From Papilionanthe hookeriana x Papilionanthe teres (Eukaryota > Streptophyta > Magnoliopsida > Asparagales > Orchidaceae), in NCBI GenBank assembly GCA_022702705.1, contig CM040428.1, positions 104,984,022 through 105,048,021 of the forward strand: a DNA stretch of 64,000 nt. Reading direction: 5' to 3'. A program made the position numbers and the translations under genes. This document shows, piece by piece, positions 10,481-22,746 of the stretch. The notes beneath the pieces were generated by a model. That model was not told the DNA's origin and did not search any database. It worked only from the letters and a program-made list of their open reading frames with translations. Position 1 is the stretch's first letter, and the number at the start of each line of letters is the position of its first letter.

Positions 10481-13400
10481 TAGAAAAATTGGATTTTATG
10501 GATTTATTTAATTACCAGAACTTAGAAAATCCATAACTTTGTGTAGAAAAATCCTAAAAATAAAATAAAACTACCCTCTTGCTCAGTGAATAGAGGAGAA
10601 TAATGTGGAAAAGAAATCAGGTCATTTCATCAAGCATTTTATTTTTAATAATTTATTTACTCTCTGCACTATTTCAATTCGCCATGCATATAGGAAATTC
10701 ACCATGGCATGAGACCATAGGGCTTTTAAAGCCTCTGAACTTGGGAACATTCCCTGAATTTTCCAAGGTCAGAGGCCATCGCTATAAGAAGTTATAGATT
10801 TTTTAATTGCATGTTACTGTTTTGAGTATTTTAATTCCAATAATTAGCATGTTGAGAAATAAATTCTAGGAAAATTTGGTGATGTTTCTTGTGACCAGAG
10901 GAACCTAGGAAAAATAAGTTTTGAGTTAATTCACTTGGAATAACCCTAATTAGATTAAACACCCAAAATTGAACTTTAATTAATTAGGGTTTACTATACA
11001 TCAAATTGAATTGGAAACAATTCTTCACTGTCCTTTAGGGTTAGGAGAGTCTCACATAAAAATTTGAAACTAATTGGACTTGATTTGATCCACCAAATGG
11101 GTTGATTAAGCCACATGAGTAAAATTAAACTTGAAAAATTCATAACTCACAAAATACTTTTCAAAAATTCACAAAAATGGTTTTGGAGCTTCTCTGATAT
11201 CAGAGAAACTTAGGAAAATTAAAATTGTAATTTTCTAAAAAAGTTGATTTTTATCATTATTTTAATATTTTTAATAATTAAAAATAATAAAAATCATAAA
11301 AATATTAAAAATCACCAAAATGTCACATTTTGAATTCTAATTACTTAGGAACAAACCAAATATTTTTCTTAAGTCCCTAGGATAAGATATTGAATTTTAA
11401 AGGCTTAATGTAATTTTTAATATTAAAAAATATATTTTCTAACCTTTTCACTAAAATAATTCTAATAAATCAAAGAAAAATCAGAAAAATACAAAATTTA
11501 TTTTCTTTGAACTCCTTGAGGTTAGAGAGATTTAATAAAAATATAAAATGCATTTTTCAACTTTAATTTTATTTTAAAATTAATTAATACTCCAAAATTC
11601 AAAATAATTCTAATAGATAAAATATATTTCAAAAAATCACCAAAATTGGGTCTGATGGTCCTCTAGTCATTAGAAATATTCCATAATTTTCTTAAGGACA
11701 GAAACATTTCCTTGGTCATGTTATTGAATTTTCCTTGAAATCCCCTATTTTCCATTAAAAATAATTACATAAAAAAATTAAATACAAAAAATTCACATTT
11801 TCTCCTCTAATTTCTTAAATGACATGTGAGTGAGGTTACATAAAAATTTCAAGTTCATTTGAGCTTAATTTAGTGAGTTATAGAATTATTAAGCTTGAAG
11901 GGCAAAATGGTAATTAAAAATTTCAACCTTTAATTAAAATTTTAGGATTAATCAAAAAGGGGAGGGTAAAATATTTGATGTTAAACTGATTTTGGATGAT
12001 TGAAACTTAAATGATTGAGGGTAGAAACCTACTAACCATTTAAAAAAAAAAATTAAAATAAACTTTAATTAATTAATTAATTGATATTTTGGAAGAATGA
12101 TGGAAATTGGAATTATTAAAGTAGGGATATTATAAAGAGGATATTTATTCTTTAATTTAAAAGTCCCTAAATAAACCACCTCAATAATACTTAATTCTTA
12201 ATAAATAAATAAAAATTAATTAATTAAAATAATAATCCAAATTAAAAATAAACTAAAATTAAATTAAAATTAAAATTAAATTAAAACTTAAGCTAAAATT
12301 AAATTAAAATTAAAATTAAATTAAAATTAAAATTAAAATTAAATTAAAATTAAATTAAATTAAAATTAAATTGAAATTAAATTAAAATTAAATTAAATAA
12401 AATTAAAATCAAATCAAATTAAATCAAAATTAAATTAAATTGAATTAAAGTTAAATTGAATTAAATTAAATTAAAATCATTTAACAATAAACCTAAATCC
12501 TTAAGAATTAAATCTAAAATAACTTGAACACTATTCCAAACTTAAACTAACTTTTTATAACTATGTTAAAATTAAAATTAAATCATTAAGTTTAAATCAT
12601 TAAAATATTTAATAATTTGATTTGCCCTTTTAAAGCTCTTATTATTATAACTCTTAAATGAGGTATCAAGTGAAGTGTTACTTCACTTATAGGATATTCA
12701 AATGTCCTAGTTCATCTGAGCAAGAGAACAAAACTTAAACTCCTGGATGATTAATTCACTTGTATAATTAAATTCTCTTGGACTTAAAACAATCTTAGAG
12801 GTATTGAAAAGATGTTTAAGACTCGTCTTAAGCACTTCCTCAATATGATGGGATGTTTATAAGAAAAATTGAACTTAATTGTTCTTTGGTGAAGAAAACC
12901 ATCCTTAAACCAAAACACAAGAACCTAGACGTCATAGGAGATGATTAGCTATAGGATTAGGACTTTGGTAGACAACCAAAATCTTTCCCTTAGCTTTACC
13001 TAGGTACTTGTTGAAATATTTAAATGCCTTAACATGTGTTTTAAGTGCAGCTTGGGATGAAGGGAAGACCCTCCAGGTACGCTTTTATTTTATTGCAATT
13101 TACTTTATTGCAATGCACTTTACTTTTCTTGCATGATAAACAACTGTTGCATGAAAACCAAAACCTTTAGGATAGTCTCTAAACTGAAACCAAAACTAAA
13201 TTAAAAGTCATTGCAAGATAAAAATTACCGCCACAACATTTCAAAATATAAAACAACTCAAAATTTAATCACAAACAGAACAATAAAACTACAATTGCAA
13301 CTAAATTAAAATGTCTCGTTGAATGATCGGGAATATCTCGGATGATGTAACCCACGTGTTGCTAATGGGATTTCCTACGGTCTAAATGAAAGTGTGGAAC

Positions 13401-13715
13401 TCATTCAATTGAGTTTAGCAAATTCATCTGGACTAAGTGAATTCGATGAAAATAACGGTGTCGGGATGACGGAACCGTGGGATCTTAATCGGTTCTGTTT
13501 AAACAACTTTAAGATTTGTTTTAATTAAAATATTAAAAACACTTGGATTTTAAGATTCTCTCTAAACCAAAACACTTCTCTCATCTCCTGATTTATGACT
13601 TCTAAAACTAAACCTCTGCAACAAAAAGAAGCTCGGAGCATGGTGGGCAGCTCGGCCATCGTCATCAGTAAAACTCGGATCTACTTCAACAAAACTTTCT
13701 TAGAATTAAATAACC
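10481..13715 (+). other. Long AT-rich non-coding part of the Tat LTR or leader
   Basis: More than 3 kb is dominated by A/T runs with no supported gene. It holds a perfect hairpin at 12,668-12,688 (arms aagtgaagt and acttcactt, loop gtt). It is followed at once by an imperfect one at 12,690-12,708. Low-complexity sequence at 12,170-12,480 is listed separately. Its length beyond the TATA box is unusual even for Ogre-type LTRs, so part could be another degraded insertion. Confidence 0.35.
12170..12480. repeat. Low-complexity AATTAAA-type repeat
   Basis: About 310 bp of irregularly tandem aattaaa and taaaatt words with almost no G or C. It looks like a slippage-prone simple repeat. Confidence 0.85.
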
Positions 13716-13915
13716 AAGCCATAGGATTTCGAGGTAGTTTTCTTAGTGCAACATAAATCCTCAACACTTTTTGTTAGGCATTTGCATAATCATGTTATGT
13801 AAATTAAGCCCTAATCGGTCTTAGGACTCCGAGGTAGTCGTTCGGTACGACATAAACCCTCACATCTTCGAGGCTGTTTGTATGATCATGTCATACGAAT
13901 ATAAGTCCTAAATAA
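13716..13915 (+). repeat. Diverged 100-bp tandem duplication with conserved hairpins
   Basis: The word gaggtag falls at 13,731 and 13,831, and the whole 100-bp unit repeats with clear divergence. Both copies keep an inverted repeat around tcatg. In copy 1 the arms are cataa and ttatg; in copy 2 they are gtatga and tcatac. Copy 2 also has gtcgt and acgac arms around tcggt. Confidence 0.7.
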
Positions 13916-14134
13916 TTAAAATTGACAAGATCGAAATACTAAATAGTTCTTCCTAAATTGAAGCCAAACAATAGGATAGTCGGGAAGTTGTCAAGATTCC
14001 TCTTGGATCTCCAGCTTCTCCTACCTCTCTTCCATTGGACTCCAAAATATATTGTTCCCAATTTGAGCTAATCCCTATTGAAATTGCCAAAATTCAATCC
14101 TTTGAAAACCTTAAACTTTGAAATTCTTGAGAGC

Positions 14135-14563
14135 AAAACCACTCGATCATTATCGACGAGTTTTCTTAAGTGATTCCCGTCACTTAAGATGTAATTAACT
14201 ATAGGGGCTTGCCCTTATAGGGAACTTTAAGAACCCAGGTAATATAAACCCTGCTTAATTCATTTATATTAAGTAGGGGAACTTGTCGGCTTATAAAATT
14301 GGTTCGCAAACCAAATGGATGTCACAAATCTTCTGGTTAATTTAATTGAGCCCCATCATCAAGCATTGTGTCTATTCTCCGGGATAGATATACAGTTTGT
14401 GGTGCGGTGCTCGTTTATATAAACTATTCGGGATGTGAGATCGGTTTGATTTCATATCTTAAAATTTTCAAACTCAAAATTATTTTCAAAATCAAATACT
14501 ACTTTCTAAATTATATATATATTTAAATTAAATTTAAGATTCGCCGACAATTTCTGTAGGCGA
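14135..14563 (+). other. Cluster of seven consecutive stem-loops near the Tat 3' end
   Basis: Inverted repeats follow one another. Arms are 14135-14147/14152-14164 (three mismatches), 14164-14173/14180-14189 (perfect, tcttaagtga), 14199-14208/14211-14220 (one mismatch), 14249-14259/14268-14278 (one mismatch), 14299-14304/14309-14314 (perfect), 14371-14377/14382-14388 (one G-T) and 14541-14549/14555-14563 (one mismatch). There is no coding potential. The position next to the presumed LTR end suggests a structured RNA leader or packaging region, which is inference. Confidence 0.6.
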
Positions 14564-14599
14564 CCCCTTTACAAAACACATAACCCAAAAATATGCCGA

Positions 14600-14900
14600 C
14601 ATAGTCATCATTACACTAGAAACCTTAATATCTCTTTAAATTGAATTGTGAAATGATTATTGGATTTCATTGTTATACTATACTTTGAATAGTTCCAACC
14701 TTTCTCGTGGGATCGATAACCAGGACTCTACTAGGGCCCTGTATTACTTAAACGATACGTAAACTTGCGTATACAAGAGGCTGCTTAATTATTAAATTGA
14801 TCTTACTGTGAAACTAAACTGAAACTATCTTTTAAATATTCATGTTTGTAGCAGCATGCGATCAAATATCGATAATGGCTTAAAGTAAATGCTTGCGTCA
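14600..14900 (+). mobile_element. 3' end of an Athila-type LTR (fragment)
   Basis: The stretch gtgggatcgataaccagg, with the following tattactt...cgatacgtaaacttgcg text, matches the 3' ends of the LTRs ending at about 43,110 and 46,681. It ends in ca at 14,900, where gag-pro sequence of element B resumes. The missing 5' part is presumably beyond the Tat element, left of the window. Confidence 0.65.
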
Positions 14901-16680
14901 AAATCACATAAGCTTTCCCATAAAATCTGTCTCCGATTGCTCATGGAATTGTGAAGCTACCAGGATCATTAAGCTTTTCAAGAAGCTTCATCTGAAATCT
15001 TGCATTGCATTCTTCACTAAGTGCAACAGTATCGTTATCTTCAAACTTCCTTTTTCTGTTTATAATATCCTTCATAAACTTCACATAGCTTGGCATTTGT
15101 TCTAAAGCTTTTGCAAATGGAATACTTATTGTATGTTTCTTAAAAATCTCAAAGAATTTTGAAAAATGCTTATCCAACTTTTGTTGTCAATGTCTCTAAG
15201 GAAATGGTAGTGGAGGATTTTCTAAATTAATTTTTGGTGGAGAAATAGGTCATTCCAAATCTTTGTAAGCGTCCCCTTTTGGTTCTTCAATCTCATCTTT
15301 CTCTACTCTAACTTCCAACTCTTCTCCTCTTCTTAAGTGAATAGCTTTTACTTGCTTTTTATTTTTGATTCTTGGATTTATCTCAGTATTACTAGGAAGC
15401 ATTCCTTATGATTTTTACTTAATGATTTGGCTATTTGTCCCAATTTGTTCTTAATATTTTTAATTGTAGCTCCTTGACTTTGCAATTGATTTCCCATTTA
15501 TAACACCACTTCTTCTATAAACAACTTCTTCTTCTTAAATTATGAAGTATTATTAAAACTCGGAGGATAAGTAGATCTATAATTACTATTCCCTTGGTGT
15601 AATGGGTTTACTTGATTGTACCCTCATTGTTGAGTATTACCACTCTGATTATTGTTATTCCAGTTAAAATTTAGATGATTCTTCCAACTTAGGTTATAAT
15701 AATTGGAATATAGGTTATTATGCTTATTTATGGCTTTCAAAGTTTCTAATGATGATTGAGAATCTACCATTTGGCCTAATGAATTTTCTTCAATCATTGA
15801 AATTCGTTGAAAAAAATTCTTTCCAAATTGGTCTATCTTCTTTAAAATTGCAGCAACTTGATTTCCAAACATTACAAAAGCATCAGTTTCATAAATATTG
15901 GCTACCCTTTTAGGATTTACCCTCTCAGAAGGTCATTAAAAATTATTTTTATTCATTTATTTAATTAAAGCATAAGCATCATTAAACTATTTAGACATTA
16001 ATGAACCACCAGCAGCAGCATCAATAATAGATCTTAGAGATCCAACTAATTCATTATAAAAATTTTAAATTATTAACCAATCTGGTATTGAATGATGTGG
16101 ACATTTTCTTAGGAGATCTTTAAAATGTTCCAATGCTTCAAAAATAGATGCCCCTTCAAACTGGAAAAAAGATGTAATATCATTTCTAAGCTTAGTAGTC
16201 TTTGATGGTGGAAAATATTTAGCAAGAAATGTTTGTGCTAAATCACCCCAAATTCTGATAGATCCAGGTGCTAAGCAATTTAACCACATCTTAGCTCTAT
16301 CTCTTAAGGATAAAGGAAAAATTCTAGTCTAATAACATCATTTGAAACACCATCATATTTAAATGTAGCACACAATTCTAAAAATTTGCAAGATGTAAAT
16401 TTGGATCCTCAGTTGGTACTCCCCCAAACTAAATATTAGATACCATTTGGATAATAGCAGGTTTAAGTTCAAATGAATTAGCCACTACAGCAGGATTTTG
16501 AAAACTACCATGAAATTCATCTACAGTAAGGTTAGCATAATCCCTTTAAGGTTTCAATTCTTGATGGATTTCAGCATTTGGATTATTTTGATTTGCCATT
16601 TCTTGAATATTTTTATCTTTTTCTTTATTTTTAATTTTTTTTTATTTTTTTATACTTCTTTCTAATTCAGAATCGTAATG
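14901..16680 (-). pseudogene. gag: Element B gag and start of protease (degenerate)
   Basis: Three separate frame segments match the gag of elements A and C. They are the retrotransposon gag core (16289-16065, with LAKYFPPSKTTKLRNDI), a proline-poor Asn-rich middle part (15872-15624, with NWNNNN) and the gag-protease junction (15177-14941, with PFAKALEQMPSYVKFMKDI). Many stops and frameshifts lie between them. The frame is lost at 14,901 just where the family has the protease LCDLGAS motif, because an LTR was inserted there. It is non-functional. Confidence 0.8.
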
Positions 16681-16823
16681 TACAAGCCTTCAGAACCTTA
16701 TTAAGCATACACAATTATAAAACGCAATAAAAACGACATCCTAAATAAATTTGACAAGTTTAAATAAGATTTTAAAAAGTAAAAATTAATTTTTCTTCTG
16801 AAAATTTTTCTTTATTAACTTCT

Positions 16824-16841
16824 TTCCCTAACAACGGTGCC
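16824..16841 (-). other. Primer-binding site of element B
   Basis: The minus strand reads TGGCACCGTTGTTAGGGA, a diverged match to the complement of the plant tRNA-Asp 3' end, as used by many Athila-type elements. It lies eight bases inside the LTR edge at 16,849. Confidence 0.7.
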
Positions 16842-16864
16842 AAAAACATGATCCACCAATAATT

Positions 16865-16990
16865 GGGCGGGGTTCACCGTAAGTCCCCCGAAGGTCCCAG
16901 GTTCGATCACTACCGAGGGCACGGATGGGTCTGATAGGCACATGGGAAATCGGTATTTGTAGTCGAACTGTGGTCTACTAAATACCGATT

Positions 16991-16995
<5 letters not shown>
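16865..16995 (+). mobile_element. Possible SINE-like fragment with a (TA)n tail
   Basis: About 130 bp interrupts element B's LTR and runs directly into a (TA)n tract. It contains ggttcgatcac at about 16,911, which resembles the internal B box of tRNA-derived promoters. I could not find a matching A box at tRNA spacing or a cloverleaf. It could be a 5'-truncated SINE, or the 3' end of an unrelated non-LTR element. Confidence 0.3.

Positions 16996-17042
<47 letters not shown>
16996..17042. repeat. (TA)n tract at the left edge of the LINE cluster
   Basis: An uninterrupted TA run of about 47 bp between the SINE-like piece and LINE-1. Confidence 0.95.
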
Positions 17043-17044
<2 letters not shown>

Positions 17045-17584
17045 CTCGGAGAGAATGAACGTTTCTGGCAGGAATTTGAATTAGAGAACAGGCCTCTCTA
17101 CTGGTCTCGCTGCAGAATGTTTGGCCATATGGAAAACTCATGCTATAGACTGCACCCCCCAAACAGGAAAAAAACTTATGCACCAAGAGCTCGACAGAAG
17201 GATGCAATTGAATCCTCAGAACCTACTAATACCACTTCACTACTCCAAAATATCCCTTCACTGATCATCCAAAAGGAAGCATCTACTAATCTTGTCAACA
17301 CTAATGAACCTATTAAAATGGTAGCCGCTGAAGTGGCAACTGTTCAAACTGATATTTTGCCTGTTGATACTCATTTAGCAGTGGATAATCAAGCAGCTAC
17401 TGCTGATAAGCCTTTAGTATTACCTATTACTGATACCTTGGATTCTCCTCCTCCAACAACTACACATGTTTTGATGACAGACTCTGCGGACAGAAGGCTG
17501 GCAGACTCTGTGGGGAATGCTGGTCCAGAACCTCAATCTACTATCAACTTTGCCAACACCCAGGAGGAGTTGAATAATGTCTGA
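17043..17584 (+). pseudogene. LINE-1 ORF1 C-terminal fragment (zinc knuckle)
   Basis: The nucleic-acid-binding ORF1 protein is represented only by its end. The zinc knuckle reads CRMFGHMENSCYRLHP. The first Cys found in other copies (CTHC) is replaced by Trp here, so one zinc ligand is missing. A Thr/Asn-rich linker follows. A TGA at 17,582 interrupts the frame. Beyond it the same frame continues to a DKRPLLE motif that overlaps the ORF2 start, matching LINE-2 where ORF1 and ORF2 overlap by 29 bases. It is therefore a broken ORF1, not a naturally short one. Confidence 0.75.
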
Positions 17585-17720
17585 CAGATTCAAAAAACAC
17601 ACAAAAGAAGAAAGAGCAAAACTGACATCAAAAACTTAAATGACCCACATAGCAATAATGATCCTCCTGATCTCTCTCCATCTGCCCCCTATAATACTAG
17701 GGGAAAGGAAAAGCTTCCTT

Positions 17721-20700
17721 ATGATAAACGTCCTTTGCTGGAATATAAGGGGAGCTGCCCATGCTTCCTCCTTAAAAAGATTAAAATACCTTGTGAAATT
17801 TCACCAACTTTGGTGTTTTTCTCTCCTTGAACCCATGGTTACTGTCAACCAATCCCACATTCTGAAAAAATTCCCACACTTCTCCTTTGCCATAAATATT
17901 AACAACAAAATTTGGCTTTTTGCTAGATCTGAACTTCAATGGTCAGTTTTGTTTGATCATCCTCAATTTCTTCACATTCATTTTTCTATTGCTGAGCTAC
18001 ATGGGTTTGCTACCTTTGTTTATGCTAGCTGCAATGCCCATCAGCAACAACTCCTTTGGAATGACCTCCACCAATTGAGCTTATCCATTCAGTCATTTTG
18101 GATACTTGGTGGAGACTTCAACTACCTCTCCTCACCCACTGAAAAGAAAGGGGACAATCCCCCTCAACACACTTCCATGTCTAACTTCAATAAATTCATA
18201 CATGATTCATCTCTCTTTGATATGGGCTTCCTTAGGCCCAAATAAACTTGGAAAAGGGGCAGCACTTTGGAAAGGCTCGATAGATATTTAGTTAATTCTA
18301 CATGGATGCAATGTTTCCCTTTCACTTTCAATAAACACCTTGCTATGACTTGCTCTGACCATAGACCTCTACTGTGCACCACAAGCAACTCTGATTCTAG
18401 ATGTGGAGGCCCCTTCAGATTCCATAATATGTAGATTAAACACCCTGAATTCCTTGATGAATTAAAGCAGGCTTGGATGGCTGATAGCATAAACCCCTAG
18501 ACTGCTCTTTGGCAACTTCACAAAACCACTGCTAAACACCTCAAATTCGTGAACTGGAACCCTTTTAGCAATATTGAGGAGAATATCAATGCTGCTGAAC
18601 AAGAGGTACTCACAATCGAAGCTGAAATTCACCAGGGGCTGAAATCGATCGTCGATCTACTTGCCGCCAATGCTCACTCGCTCTCTTAAATCTTCTACCA
18701 AGATCTTTACCTCCAACAAAAAGCCGCTTCTTCCAAGTTCATTGAGGGAGACGAAATACCAGATTTTATCATGCATGCATCAACTATAGAAGAAAAAGCA
18801 ATATGATCCTCTTAATTACAAATTCCGCAGGGACCAAGCCGAACACTGCTAATGAGATTGCTGATGATGCAGTATCCCATTTCACCACTTTATTTCAAGG
18901 CTCCAATTCCCAGAGATCACACATCTATCCTACTCTTTTCCAGGACACCTTTCAATATGTTAACAACCTTGTACTCACCCAGCCACCCACTGAAGATGAA
19001 ATCAAAGCTGCTCTTAACTCCATTGATGGTAACAAAGCTGCTGGCCCTGATGGCTTCACATCCTCATTCTACAAAGCAAGTTGGCATATTACAGGACCTG
19101 CTGTTGTCTCTGCCATACAAAGTTTCTTCTTGGGTGTGGATCCCCCCAAATACTTTACAACTGCAACAATCATTCTCATCCCAAAGAACAATATTAGAGC
19201 CAGTTGGGGGGACTACGAGGCCAATCAGCCTAACTACTGTCATTTCCAAGATCATCAGCAAAATCCTTGTCACAAGGATTCAGCCTCACTTGCCCAGACT
19301 AGTTACTGAAAACCAAGCTGCCTTCATTCAAGGGAGATCCATTTCTGACAATATTCTTCTTGCCCAGGAAATGTTACTGGACCTGGACAAAAAATGTAGG
19401 GGTCATAATGCTATCTTCAAACTTGACATCCAAAAAGCCTTTGATACCATCAGTTAGGACTTCATCCTTGACATCTTGACTGATAGAGGCATCCAACCAG
19501 CTTTCATCAACCTTATCAAAAGATGGCTATCCTGCAATGCTAACTCTATATTGGTTAATGGTAAACTGCATGGCTTCTTCAATGCTACTAGGGGCATCAA
19601 ACAAGGTGACCCCCTTTCTCCTACTATCTTCATCTTGGCCTTTGACTACATTTCCAGGCTATTGGAAGATCTTTTCAACAGCTCTCCCCACCTTGCTTAT
19701 CACCATAAGTCCAACATTATCATCAGCCACTTATCCTATGCAGATGACCTCATCATCTTCTCTAAAGCTTCTAAACCTGCTGTCAGGGCCATACATCAGC
19801 TGTTATCTCATTTCCAAGAGACATCTGGAATGAACCTCAACATCCACAAGTGCAATTTCTACACTGGTTCAAATGTTCCCACTGAGCTGAACCATTGGAT
19901 TACTGACCTCACTGGCTTCTCTCAGGCTAAGCTCCCCATCAACTACCTTGGTGTGCATCTTTTGAAAGGCAGAGTGAAACAAACACAATTTAACACTGTC
20001 ATTGACAAAATCAAAAACAAAATCAACTGCTGGTCCAACTCCTTTCTCTCCAATGGAGGCAGAATTACACTCCTCAAAAGTATACTTCTATCCTTTCCCT
20101 CATATGCTTTACAAATGTTTAGCATCAAAAAAGCACAGAACACTTTGTCCAAATTATTTAACAATTTCCTATGGTCTGGGCAACATAAAAATTATCACTG
20201 GTTCTCTTGGAAGAAAGTGTGCAAACCTCTTTTTGCTGGGGGACTTGGCTTCAGGACTTCACACATATGTGCTTGGTTAACTGGCGCAAATTATGGATTC
20301 GTTTTAGAGCTCAGGAGAGTCTTTGGGCCAAATTCTTAAAAGTAAAATACTGCAGGCACCACCATCCATCTTCTGCTACATACAAACTTGGAGACTCCAA
20401 ACTTTGGCACAAGCTTGTTACTGTCAAATCCCAAGCTGAAAATCTTTTTCATATGGAATCTGGGTGAAGGAAATTTACATTTCTGGCTTGGCCATTGGTT
20501 ATGGAATGGTGAGAAGCTCCAAAGCAACAATATTTCTTACCCTCTAAACTCTAAAGTGAAGGATTTCTGGAGTGACAACCAGTGGAACTGCTCCCTCATC
20601 AACAACATCCTTTCCAATGAACAAGCTCATCATGTTCTCAACACCTCCCCCAATCCTAGCCAAAAAGATAAACTGATTACCAAAAACCCACATTCCCAAA

Positions 20701-21703
20701 AACTCACTCCCTTCATATACCACCATTTTCATTGCTGGCCTAAGGTATCCTGGGGTCAACCTATTTGGAGCAAATTTCTTTCACCCTCCATGTCCTTTTT
20801 CTGTTGGAGACTATGGCTTAACATCCTCCCCACAGATGACATCCTGAAGCTAAAGGGTTTGAGGGGACCCTCAGTGTGCTCATTATGTTCTGCTGATAAT
20901 GAATCCCTGGACCATCTCTTCTTTTCTTGCCCCTTCTCTCAACAAGTCTGGCAATCCTTGTTGCAAGCCCTACATGTTAATACTCTCCTTCTCAGCTGGA
21001 AATCCTTTGCTATTTGCTGAGCTGATTGGGCTAATGTTAAACTTGACACCATTCCTTGTATGGTCTCTTGGTTCATTTGGATGGCTAGAAACAATGCTGC
21101 GATTTCACTCCCAACCCCCTTTAGCCACTAAAGTTGTCTCTAACTCGCCTTATCTATTTACAAAAAACTATCACTCATCATAAATTCCCAAATATTTGTA
21201 TCAATTGGAGCCCACCCCTCCAAACTCCCCCTGTGAACTGCTGCTACTGGTTCCCTCCTCCACCTCCCTACTTTAAAGTCAACACTGATGGAAGTTTTAA
21301 TCATACCTCTGTTGGTGTCGGGGGTCTATTCAGAAACTCTTTAGATAAGTGCCTACTACTTTTCTCCTCTCCAATTGTGTCTGAAGATGCCTTAGAAGCT
21401 GAAACCATTGATGTGTATTGGGCACTTCGGATTGCCCAAGATTGCAACATCAAACCCCTTATTATCGAATCTGATTCCCTGAGCTGCATCAAGATTCTAC
21501 AAGATAGAGAGACCCCTCCTTGGTACATCTACAGGTGGCACACCAAGATACATCAACTTAGCTCCTATCCCAGCAGCTCTTTTGTCTTCACTCCCAGAGA
21601 GGGCAACCGACCTGCACGTTGGTTGGCCACACATGGATGTCATAGTGATAACCCCAACATTACAATACATCCTCCCCCTCAACTTGAAAGGCTCATACTT
21701 TGA
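17721..21703 (+). pseudogene. LINE-1 ORF2: endonuclease, RT, zf-RVT, RNase H
   Basis: ORF2 starts at ATG 17721 (MINVLCWNIRG). The APE-type endonuclease shows WNIRG, LEPMV, GGDFNY and CSDHRPLL. RT motifs are NKAAGPDGF, GRSISDNILLAQE, KLDIQKAFD, KQGDPLSPTIF and the catalytic SYADDLIIF at about 19,735. A zf-RVT region (FCWRLWLNILPTDDIL) covers about 20,790-20,960. RNase H covers about 21,270-21,650 with NTDGSF, EAET and IESDSL. Its last motif reads PARWLA where other copies have PADWIA, so a catalytic Asp is lost. Stops lie at 18,243 and 19,456 (a Trp-to-stop change) and a frameshift lies near 19,220. It is a recent but inactive copy. Confidence 0.88.
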
Positions 21704-21944
21704 GACAAGCACGGTTTACCTTATCTAAAGACAGCTTAACTCTTCTTTGTATTTATGGTACTATACTTATATATATACTTTTACGGTTTATATATAAAAG
21801 TATACACCAATACACTTCCTTTTGAGTGAATTTTGTATGTGAGGATCCGTTTGACTCTCACCTTCAACATTTTGTAATCCTCATGATCAACATGTAAGGA
21901 GCCTTTGTGCGCTTTCAGTTTAATATATATATATTTATATATAT

Positions 21945-22437
<493 letters not shown>

Positions 22438-22746
22438 ATGGTCGAGGACTTTCTCCGCTTTCCGTTGTGGGTTCCCAGCATGACCCTCGCCGCGGCGGCC
22501 TCGCTCGTCGGGTGGCCAAGGTAAGGGGGTCTCTTTGCTTCGTGAAGGTTTCACGGCTTGTGAGACTTGGAGGCTGCGCCTATCGGATCGTTTTCCATCT
22601 TCCCGGGCTTTTCTTGGTTTAAATTTACTGTTACATTGGCTTTCTGGACTCGTGTTTCTTTGGCTCTCCTGTGATTTCTTTCTGGTTCTGGTTCTTTTTT
22701 TTTTTTTTTTCAAGTTGCTGCTGCTGGTTAGGTGAGTTTATTTCCC

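Larger units (their letters stand above)
1..14590 (+). mobile_element. Tat/Ogre-lineage Ty3/gypsy retrotransposon, 3' part, with an ALKBH-like extra ORF
   Basis: The element enters from the left window edge inside its reverse transcriptase. In order it shows RT, a gypsy-type RNase H, a second archaeal-like RNase H, integrase, an extra ORF with an AlkB-family dioxygenase domain, a tandem-repeat 3' UTR and a long non-coding LTR-like region. The dual RNase H is the known hallmark of the Tat lineage, to which the giant Ogre elements belong. These elements often have LTRs of several kilobases and tandem repeats in the 3' UTR. Gag, protease and the 5' LTR lie outside the window. The right edge is estimated from where Athila-like LTR sequence resumes at about 14,600. 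I could not fix the polypurine tract, the LTR start or a target duplication, so both LTR limits are approximate. Confidence 0.75.
14901..16864 (-). mobile_element. Athila-type element B: gag end, PBS and LTR tip
   Basis: Minus-strand gag-pro sequence is followed on the right by a primer-binding site and the first 16 bp of an LTR that begins tgatcca. The LTR is then broken by the SINE-like piece and LINE cluster, and its sequence resumes at 40,956-41,461. The left side is broken at 14,901 inside the start of protease. It is a degenerate relative of element C. Confidence 0.75.
17043..21921 (+). mobile_element. LINE-1: L1-type LINE, 5' truncated
   Basis: The copy starts within ORF1, right at the (TA)n tract. 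It keeps the ORF1 zinc-knuckle end, nearly all of ORF2 (endonuclease, RT, zf-RVT, RNase H) and the 3' UTR. It ends near 21,921 with an acatgtaaggagcc motif related to the other copies, followed by a short imperfect TA tract (21,922-21,944). 5' truncation is typical of target-primed reverse transcription. Confidence 0.9.

Noticed and set aside
16900..16930. Possible tRNA gene around ggttcgatc
   Set aside because: No cloverleaf, anticodon arm or correctly spaced A box can be drawn; only the B-box-like word is present.
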